From Runella sp. CRIBMP (GTDB lineage: Bacteria > Bacteroidota > Bacteroidia > Cytophagales > Spirosomataceae), in contig NZ_JAAAKZ010000001.1 of NCBI RefSeq assembly GCF_009905605.1, forward strand, positions 682,001 to 746,000: DNA of 64,000 nt. Reading direction: 5' to 3'. Positions 57,687 to 64,000 of the stretch are shown piece after piece. The notes under the pieces are model-generated. The model did not search any database, was not told where the DNA came from, and worked only from the letters and a program-made list of their open reading frames with translations. A program made the position numbers and the translations under genes. Numbering within the stretch: the stretch's first letter is position 1; every line of letters starts with the position of its first letter.

Positions 57687-59990
57687 ATGATTAAAGCAGA
57701 AGCAACAGGCAAAAGATTGCCTAAAAGTGTCACATTAACCGCTGATTTGATCGTGGTAGGAGGAGGCTTAGCGGGATTGTGCGGAGCCATTACGGCGGCC
57801 CGGGCAGGGATAAACGTAGTGCTCGTTACCGACCGCCCAGTATTGGGGGGCAACTCATCGAGTGAAGTGCGATTGTGGGTATTGGGAGCAACCTCACACA
57901 TGGGCAACAACAACCGATGGGCGCGGGAAGGCGGGGTGATTGACGAATTATTGGTCGAAAATATGTACCGCAATCCCGACAGCAATCCGCTAATCTTTGA
58001 TACTATTTTGCTCGAAAAAGTCGTTTCTGAGCCAAATATCACGCTTCTGCTCAATACCTCGGTCTACGATTTAGAGAAATCTTCGCCTGATACAATTTCG
58101 AAGGTATATGCTTTCTGTTCCCAAAATTCAACGCAATATGAACTCGTTGCTCCGCTTTTTTGCGATGCTTCAGGCGACGGTATTTTAGGGTTTTTGTCGG
58201 GGGCCGCTTTCCGCATGGGCGCGGAGTCAAAGGACGAGTTTGGGGAGAAATTTGCGCCTTCCAAAGAGTACGGTGAATTGCTGGGCCACAGCCTTTATTT
58301 TTATTCCAAAGATGCAGGAAAACCCATCACCTTTGTGCCACCTAGTTTTTCCCATGATGTCACCCAAAAAGTACCTAAATTCCGCTCGTTCAACACGCAG
58401 GAGTTTGGCTGCAAACTCTGGTGGATTGAGTACGGAGGGCGGTTAGATACCGTTCATGATACCGAAACCATCAAGTGGGAATTGTGGAAAGTGGTCTACG
58501 GGGTGTGGGATTATATTAAAAATTCAGGCAATTTCCCCGACGCGGCAAACCTCACTTTGGAATGGGTCGGGCATATTCCTGGCAAACGCGAGAGCCGTCG
58601 TTTTGAAGGAGACTATATGCTGATTCAGCAGGATATAGTAGAGCAACGTGCTCATTATGATGATGTTGCTTTTGGTGGTTGGTCGATTGACCTACATCCT
58701 TCAGATGGAGTTTTTTCGGAAATCGGGCAATCCAGCTGTAATCAATGGCACAGCAAAGGAATCTACGGAATTCCGTATCGTTGTTTCTATTCTAAAAATA
58801 TCAATAACCTGTTCATAGCAGGGCGTATCATTTCGGCGAGCCACGTAGCGTTTGGTTCGTCGCGGGTGATGGCTACGAGTGCCCACGGTGGGCAGGCCGT
58901 GGGTATGGCCGCGAAAGTATGCATTGAAAAAGGACTGCTGCCGCGTCAGCTTTCAGAGACGCAACACATTGGGTATCTACAACAGGAATTGCTCAAAACA
59001 GGGCAACACATTCCAAATCTGCGTTTGCAGGATGCCCAAGATTTGGTTCAAAAAGCCACGATTTCGGCGAGCAGTGCGTTGGCTTTGGAAGAATTAATGC
59101 CGTCGGGTGAGCCGCAACGTATGGACTTTTCGGCGGCGCAGATGTTGCCGATTGCCAACGTTAAATTTAAAACCATTCTTCACCCCTACGCCGATGAACC
59201 AACCGAACTAGAAGTAGAACTTCGGATTTCGAGCAAGGCCACCAACCACACGCCTGATATTATCCTTGAAAAACGCCTGATTCCGTTGGCAAAAGGCCGT
59301 AATTGTGTGCATTTAGCTTTTAACATAGCTGATGCACTGAAAGCATATCAAGACTTAGAAAATTTGGGCTACGCGTTTTTGACCATTCAAAAAAATGAAA
59401 AAGTAAAATTGCCGTATTCCGACCAACGCATTACGGGGTTGTTATCAGTGTTTAATTTAGTTAATAAAGCGGTTTCTAACTACGGCAAACAAGAACCCGT
59501 TGAAGATATTGGGGTAGATACGTTTGAGTTTTGGTGTCCGCAAAGACGTCCGTTGGGCAAGAATTTAGCGGTAAAATTTGAGCCAGCTTTACGGGCTTTT
59601 GGAGCGGAGAATATCCAGAATGGTCTCCAACGGCCTACCAATCAGCCCAATGCATGGGTGGCCGATTATAAAGATGAGAACCCCAAATTGCGTTTAGATT
59701 GGCCCGAAAAACAACAAATAAAGAAAATTGTGCTGCATTTTGATACGGATTTTGACCACCCGATGGAAACCGTTCTGATGTCGCACCCCGAAAATGAAAT
59801 GCCGTTTTGCGTAAAAAATGTGCAAATTTTAAACGATAAAAATGAGCTTGTTGCTCAGATCAAAGATAATCACCAAAGTCAGCGGACGATTGTATTGGAA
59901 CATGCCATCCTAACCCAATCTCTTACCATTGAAGTAGAGCATCCTTCGGCAAATGTCCCAGCGGCACTAATGGATGTTCGGTGCTATTAG
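57687..59990 (+). CDS. FAD-dependent oxidoreductase (FAD_oxidored family), no export signal
   Basis: 767 residues from ATG 57687 (a TTG at 57672 is also open). FAD motif IVVGGGLAGLCGAI at about residues 21-34, RPVLGGNSSSEVRLWVLG, FCDASGDGILGFLSGAAFRMG, GKRESRRFEGDY, IPYRCFYSKNINNLFIAGRIIS and VAFGSSRVMATSAHGGQAVGMAA, all parallel to the exported enzyme at 45546. It lacks a signal peptide and the N-terminal beta domain, but has a ~300-residue C-terminal extension whose end (KIVLHFDTDFDHPMETVL) is galactose-binding-domain-like. It may act on an imported sugar in the cytoplasm. The substrate is unknown. Confidence 0.83.
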   Translation: MIKAEATGKRLPKSVTLTADLIVVGGGLAGLCGAITAARAGINVVLVTDRPVLGGNSSSEVRLWVLGATSHMGNNNRWAREGGVIDELLVENMYRNPDSNPLIFDTILLEKVVSEPNITLLLNTSVYDLEKSSPDTISKVYAFCSQNSTQYELVAPLFCDASGDGILGFLSGAAFRMGAESKDEFGEKFAPSKEYGELLGHSLYFYSKDAGKPITFVPPSFSHDVTQKVPKFRSFNTQEFGCKLWWIEYGGRLDTVHDTETIKWELWKVVYGVWDYIKNSGNFPDAANLTLEWVGHIPGKRESRRFEGDYMLIQQDIVEQRAHYDDVAFGGWSIDLHPSDGVFSEIGQSSCNQWHSKGIYGIPYRCFYSKNINNLFIAGRIISASHVAFGSSRVMATSAHGGQAVGMAAKVCIEKGLLPRQLSETQHIGYLQQELLKTGQHIPNLRLQDAQDLVQKATISASSALALEELMPSGEPQRMDFSAAQMLPIANVKFKTILHPYADEPTELEVELRISSKATNHTPDIILEKRLIPLAKGRNCVHLAFNIADALKAYQDLENLGYAFLTIQKNEKVKLPYSDQRITGLLSVFNLVNKAVSNYGKQEPVEDIGVDTFEFWCPQRRPLGKNLAVKFEPALRAFGAENIQNGLQRPTNQPNAWVADYKDENPKLRLDWPEKQQIKKIVLHFDTDFDHPMETVLMSHPENEMPFCVKNVQILNDKNELVAQIKDNHQSQRTIVLEHAILTQSLTIEVEHPSANVPAALMDVRCY

Positions 59991-60121
59991 GTATATATTT
60001 TTAAATTTTTTGTATAATTCCATAAACAACTTTAAATTTTTAGAGGTTTAGTGGCAAGTGCTTGACTTAATGGGATATAACATTTATATTGGTCATCTAT
60101 TCAGCCAAAATAGTCTCTCTT

Positions 60122-60724
60122 GTGAATAAACCTTTATTTGTTTTCGCCCTTATTCTCAGTTCGTTTTCGTTAACTTTTGCCCAGAGGGTTCAAATTGAAA
60201 CCTCAATGGGTAATATTATCGTTGAACTCTACGCCGATAAAGCCCCGATTACGGTGACCAACTTTCTTCGCTATGTAGATGAAAAACGCTACGATGGTGG
60301 TAAATTTTACCGCGTCGTACGTATGGACAATCAGTCTACTAGCCCTGTCAAAATTGAAGTAATCCAGGGAGGACTTCAAAGTGATTCTACCAAAATGCTG
60401 CCGCCCATTCCGCAGGAAACAACCAACAAAACGGGGATCCTGCACGTGGATGGCACCATTTCGATGGCGCGCGGGAAGCCCGAGAGTGGCGCTTCCGAAT
60501 TTTTTATTTGTATCAATGCCCAGCCTGAACTAGACTTTGGAGGTAAGAGAAACCCCGACGGTCAGGGATTTGCTGCTTTTGGTAAGGTAGTGAAAGGCAT
60601 GAAGGTGGTACGCAAAATTCAGAAAGGGGAAACGGGCCAACCTGGGCCGACCAATGCTTTCTCCAATCCCATGCAATTGCTAAAAAATCCAGTCGTAATT
60701 ACTGCTGTACGACGTGTGAAATAG
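60122..60724 (+). CDS. exported cyclophilin-type peptidyl-prolyl cis-trans isomerase
   Basis: 200 residues from GTG 60122, which opens the signal peptide VNKPLFVFALILSSFSLTFAQ; TTG 60089 is an upstream alternative. Cyclophilin motifs: VQIETSMGNIIVELYADKAPITVTNFLRYV, the active-site region KFYRVVR, GTISMARGKPESGASEFFICIN and FAAFGKVVKGMKVVRKIQ. Catalyses prolyl isomerization in the periplasm. No functional link to the neighbouring oxidoreductase is evident. A hairpin with a T run follows its stop. Confidence 0.93.
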   Translation: MNKPLFVFALILSSFSLTFAQRVQIETSMGNIIVELYADKAPITVTNFLRYVDEKRYDGGKFYRVVRMDNQSTSPVKIEVIQGGLQSDSTKMLPPIPQETTNKTGILHVDGTISMARGKPESGASEFFICINAQPELDFGGKRNPDGQGFAAFGKVVKGMKVVRKIQKGETGQPGPTNAFSNPMQLLKNPVVITAVRRVK

Positions 60725-60729
60725 CCTAG

Positions 60730-60766
60730 AAGTGTTCCTTATTCAGCCAAAGTAGCACTTTTTTTT
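60730..60766 (+). terminator. rho-independent terminator after the prolyl isomerase gene
   Basis: AAGTGTT (60730-60736) pairs with AGCACTT (60754-60760) with one G-T wobble, followed by a run of T to 60766. The stem is short but the position, 6 bases after the stop, fits. Confidence 0.55.
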
Positions 60767-60808
60767 CGATTACCCATTTTCTGTACACCATAAAAACCAA
60801 ATCTCCTC

Positions 60809-63800
60809 ATGAAAAGAAGGCTACTTCTGTTAATGTTGTTAGGCATGTCTATGCTCGGACGAGCGCAGACCAGAACGATTTCGGGAAAGGTCACCTCACC
60901 CGAAAATGAAGGTGTTCCTGGCGTCAATGTTTTGCTCAAGGGAACCAACGTAGGGACGGCTACAAAGGCCGATGGTACCTACCAAATCAGCGTTCCCGAC
61001 AAAGCGGGTACGTTGGTATTTTCGTTCATTGGATACAAAACGGCGGATGTCACAATTGGAAACCAGTCCACAATCAATATTCAATTGGAGGCTGATTTGG
61101 TCAATTTGAACGAAGTGGTCGTAACGGCCAATGCCATTGTGCGTGAGAAAAAGGAACTCGGCTATGCTGTTTCGACGATCGGCGGCGCTGAGCTCGTCAA
61201 AGCGCGCGACCCAAACGTGCTCAATTCAATGGCGGGTCGGATTGCAGGGGTGCGCATTTCGCAGCAGTCGGGTACAGTGGGTGGTTCTAGCCGCGTCATG
61301 ATTCGCGGTGCCAACTCCATTTCAAGCTCCAGCGAGCCGCTATTTGTGGTTGACGGAATCCCGATTTCAAACTCTTCTTTTAACAACTCCGAAACCGACG
61401 TGGTGACGGGTGGGGTAGACGTAGGTAACAGGGCGGGAGATTTGAACCCCGACGACATTGAAACCATGAACGTGCTAAAAGGGGCGGCAGCGTCGGCTTT
61501 GTACGGCTCGCGGGCCCGCAACGGTGTGATTGTGATTACGACCAAACGCGGTAAGCAAGGAGCGAAAAAAATGAACGTGACGGTCAACTCGTCTTATCGT
61601 ACCGACAATGTTTTACGGGTTCCTGAACTCCAAACAGAGTACGCACAGGGAAATTTGGGGGTGTATAATCCTCAGTCAGGGAATGGCTGGGGACCAAAGA
61701 TTTCAAGCGTAACAGGACCTGTCAAAGATTACAAAGGCGAAACCGTGCAGGGATTGCAGGCATATCCGCAAAACTGGAAAAATTTCTTTGTGACGGGTCA
61801 CACCATGATTAATAGTGTTTCGCTGGACGGCGCTACCGACCAAGGGGATTACCGTATCGGTTATACCAACTTACGTCAAACGGGAACGGTGCCAGGTTCT
61901 GAACTGAACCGCAATACCTTTGCTATCAATGCAGGCAAAAAAATTACGGATAAACTGACTTCGCGCGCGTGGGTGAACTACGTACGTACCACCAGCGACG
62001 GACGCCCGCAGCAAGGCTCAAATACGACCAATATCATCGCTACAATTTTGGCGGGTTTACCCGTGACGGTAGATATTAACGAATTGAGAAACAATCTTTT
62101 CGCACCTTCGACGCAGGCGGTTCCCGCAGGTTGGACGGGCGATTTGGCGCGTTCTATTGACCTTAATGGTGTTCAGAACAACCCTTATTTCGTAACGGCG
62201 TTCAACCGTTTTTCCAATACTGTTGACCGCGTATACGGTGGAACCAGCCTAAGCTATGATGTAACTCCTTGGTTTAACGTAACGGGGCGCGTGGGCACGG
62301 ACTTCTTTACCGAAAACCGCCGCGCTGTAACGCGCAAAGGAACACGCGGACGCCTAAACGGGCAGTTTGAAACCAACGATATTTTTGAGCGGGAACTCCA
62401 AACGGATATTTTGGGGACGATTTCGCGCAAAATCAATACCAACTGGACGTTCAAAGGCATCGTTGGGCATCAGTTTAACCAACGTACCATTCGCCGTTCG
62501 CGTTTGTTGTCGGAAGGTTTAAACATTGACCAACTTTATACTTTTGCCAACGCCCAATCCAACGTGCCGTCCAACTTCTTCAGCCGGCGCGATATCTTTG
62601 GGGTGTATGGCGACTTTAGTTTTGATTACAAAAACTATTTGTTTCTCAACGTAACGGGTAGAAATGACTGGTCTTCAACGCTTCCTGTTAACAACAACTC
62701 CTATTTTTATCCATCGGCAAGCGTATCTTTTGTGTTGACTGAAGCATTTCCGAATTTAGGAATTGTTAAAAATGACATTTTGAGTTATGCCAAACTTCGC
62801 GCCAATTACGCCAATGTCGGTTCAGACGAAGACCCCTACCAATTGTCGTTTACCTACAATCCATTGACGCAGGCCAGCGATATTTATACGTTCAATATTT
62901 TGTATCCTATCGGTGGGGCGTCGGCTTTTGGAGCCACCAATATTTTGCCACCCACCAACCTCCGTCCACAGCAGCAAACTTCGTATGAATTCGGAGCAGA
63001 GTTGAAGTTTTTTGGCGGACGTTTGGGTTTGGACATGACGTATTATAAAACCCTCAACTATGACCAAATCATCTCCATTGCCATTCCCCAAACGACGGGT
63101 TACTCGGCCAGACGTTTGAACGTAGGTGAAATTTCTAACAGAGGTCTAGAAGCGATGCTGACCGTTACGCCGTTCAAAACTCGTTCGGGTTTTCGTTGGG
63201 ATGCGGCCTTTAACTTCAACCGAAACATCAACCGCGTGGAATCTTTAGCGCCTGGATTGACCGAATTTATCACCACTTCTGGCGACGGATTTGGGATTTT
63301 TGTGGTGGCGCGTCCTGGCGAAACGTTTAGTATTCAGGGCGTAGGCTGGTTGCGTGACCCGCAGGGAAATATCATCATCAACCCCACAACGGGCTTACGG
63401 ACGCCCGGCCCACGAAAGGTATTTGGCTCGATTTATCCTGATTGGACGTTGGGTATCAACAACTCTTTCTCTTACAAAGGCATTGATTTTAACTTTCTGG
63501 TGGATGTGCGCAAGGGCGGGGTAATCAACTCACAAACGGTAAGTATTGTGCGTGGTAGTGGCTTAGCCGCCGAAACGGCCATCGACAACCGGACTCCTTT
63601 CATTGATCCAGGCGTGATTCGTAACGCCGACGGTACCTTCCGTCCGAACGATAAACCAGTGGCGAGCATTCAACAATACTGGAGCCAATTGGATAATTCG
63701 GTCAGTCCAGAAAACAACATTTTCGACGGTTCTTATACCAAATTGCGCGAGGTGCGCATTGCCTATAATTTGCCTAAATCGTGGATTAGCAAAACACCTT

Positions 63801-63976
63801 TTGGCAGTATTGCGTTAGGTTTAGAGGGACGTAACCTGTGGATTATCAGTTCGAAAGTGCCGCACATTGACCCCGAAGCCAACGTATTGGGGACGGGCCT
63901 CATCGGAGAAGGACTAGAGCGCGGAAGTATCCCGAGCAGTCGCACCGTGGGCGGTAACTTACGATTTACTTTTTAA
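60809..63976 (+). CDS. SusC/RagA-family TonB-linked outer-membrane protein (third)
   Basis: 1055 residues, signal peptide LLLLMLLGMSMLGRAQ. Carboxypeptidase-like regulatory domain (ISGKVTSPENEGVPGVNVLLKG), plug (IETMNVLKGAAASALYGSRARNGVIVITTKRGK) and a barrel that ends VGGNLRFTF at the stop. The TonB-box region reads NEVVVTANA rather than VVVVGYG as in the other two, marking a different SusC branch. A susD gene is expected just past the right edge; only 24 bases remain. It is separated from the isomerase gene by a terminator, so it probably starts a new unit. Confidence 0.94.
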   Translation: MKRRLLLLMLLGMSMLGRAQTRTISGKVTSPENEGVPGVNVLLKGTNVGTATKADGTYQISVPDKAGTLVFSFIGYKTADVTIGNQSTINIQLEADLVNLNEVVVTANAIVREKKELGYAVSTIGGAELVKARDPNVLNSMAGRIAGVRISQQSGTVGGSSRVMIRGANSISSSSEPLFVVDGIPISNSSFNNSETDVVTGGVDVGNRAGDLNPDDIETMNVLKGAAASALYGSRARNGVIVITTKRGKQGAKKMNVTVNSSYRTDNVLRVPELQTEYAQGNLGVYNPQSGNGWGPKISSVTGPVKDYKGETVQGLQAYPQNWKNFFVTGHTMINSVSLDGATDQGDYRIGYTNLRQTGTVPGSELNRNTFAINAGKKITDKLTSRAWVNYVRTTSDGRPQQGSNTTNIIATILAGLPVTVDINELRNNLFAPSTQAVPAGWTGDLARSIDLNGVQNNPYFVTAFNRFSNTVDRVYGGTSLSYDVTPWFNVTGRVGTDFFTENRRAVTRKGTRGRLNGQFETNDIFERELQTDILGTISRKINTNWTFKGIVGHQFNQRTIRRSRLLSEGLNIDQLYTFANAQSNVPSNFFSRRDIFGVYGDFSFDYKNYLFLNVTGRNDWSSTLPVNNNSYFYPSASVSFVLTEAFPNLGIVKNDILSYAKLRANYANVGSDEDPYQLSFTYNPLTQASDIYTFNILYPIGGASAFGATNILPPTNLRPQQQTSYEFGAELKFFGGRLGLDMTYYKTLNYDQIISIAIPQTTGYSARRLNVGEISNRGLEAMLTVTPFKTRSGFRWDAAFNFNRNINRVESLAPGLTEFITTSGDGFGIFVVARPGETFSIQGVGWLRDPQGNIIINPTTGLRTPGPRKVFGSIYPDWTLGINNSFSYKGIDFNFLVDVRKGGVINSQTVSIVRGSGLAAETAIDNRTPFIDPGVIRNADGTFRPNDKPVASIQQYWSQLDNSVSPENNIFDGSYTKLREVRIAYNLPKSWISKTPFGSIALGLEGRNLWIISSKVPHIDPEANVLGTGLIGEGLERGSIPSSRTVGGNLRFTF

Positions 63977-64000
63977 TAAAAATATTCACTTATATCAACT

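Noticed and set aside
1-64000. Search for tRNA, rRNA, CRISPR, prophage and transposase genes
   Set aside because: No recognisable tRNA clover-leaf, rRNA stretch, regularly spaced repeats, integrase or transposase motif was seen by reading; a dedicated scan could still find a small RNA.

Overview
The window is chromosomal DNA of a member of the Bacteroidota, most likely a Cytophagales relative (Runella/Spirosoma/Dyadobacter type; this placement is inference). The evidence is three SusC/RagA-type TonB-linked outer-membrane proteins, two SusD/RagB lipoproteins, a very high density of exported glycoside hydrolases, Bacteroidota-restricted small families (DUF5522, DUF6934) and a TANNTTTG-like promoter element upstream of mutS. 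I see no tRNA, rRNA, CRISPR array, prophage or intact insertion sequence.

Layout. 1-2176 (minus): a GH78 alpha-L-rhamnosidase cut by the window edge. 2.3-15.5 kb: mixed genes, namely a fatty-acid desaturase, a small unknown protein, an amino-sugar pair (GH109-type oxidoreductase-fold glycosidase plus NagB-like deaminase), mutS, a large exported leucine-rich-repeat protein, a DUF5522 mini-protein, an MFS exporter, a decayed LacI-family fragment and an AraC regulator.

15.7-38.5 kb (plus) is a fucose-centred polysaccharide utilization locus. The AraC gene faces a susC/susD pair closed by a strong terminator. Next come a GH95-like enzyme, three different GH29 alpha-L-fucosidases, an S1-type sulfatase, a SASA-type esterase, a DUF5703 protein and a tandem pair of beta-propeller glycosidase-like proteins. 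Embedded among them are L-fuconate dehydratase, an SDR dehydrogenase, a RhaM-type mutarotase and the fucose permease FucP. The exported enzymes would release L-fucose from a sulfated and/or acetylated glycan, FucP imports it, and the non-phosphorylating (fuconate) pathway oxidizes it. Lactonase and late pathway steps are not in the window.

38.5-60 kb is a second locus. A LacI regulator lies divergent from susC/susD with two tandem operator-like palindromes between them. Directly behind susD is an unusual three-gene redox module: an exported unknown protein carrying a DxxAGAT sequence that matches the covalent-FMN attachment motif, an exported FAD-dependent oxidoreductase with an N-terminal carbohydrate-binding-like domain, and ApbE, the enzyme that attaches FMN to such motifs. 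A GH9-like enzyme, an (alpha/alpha)-barrel-like protein, an SSS symporter, a GH2 enzyme and a second, apparently cytoplasmic FAD oxidoreductase follow. A small opposite-strand cassette (DUF6934 plus two related mini-proteins) interrupts the run. I regard the flavinylation module as the most interesting candidate system: it suggests periplasmic redox chemistry on a carbohydrate, coupled to glycan import.

60.1-64 kb: an exported cyclophilin-type prolyl isomerase and a third susC whose susD partner presumably lies beyond the window.
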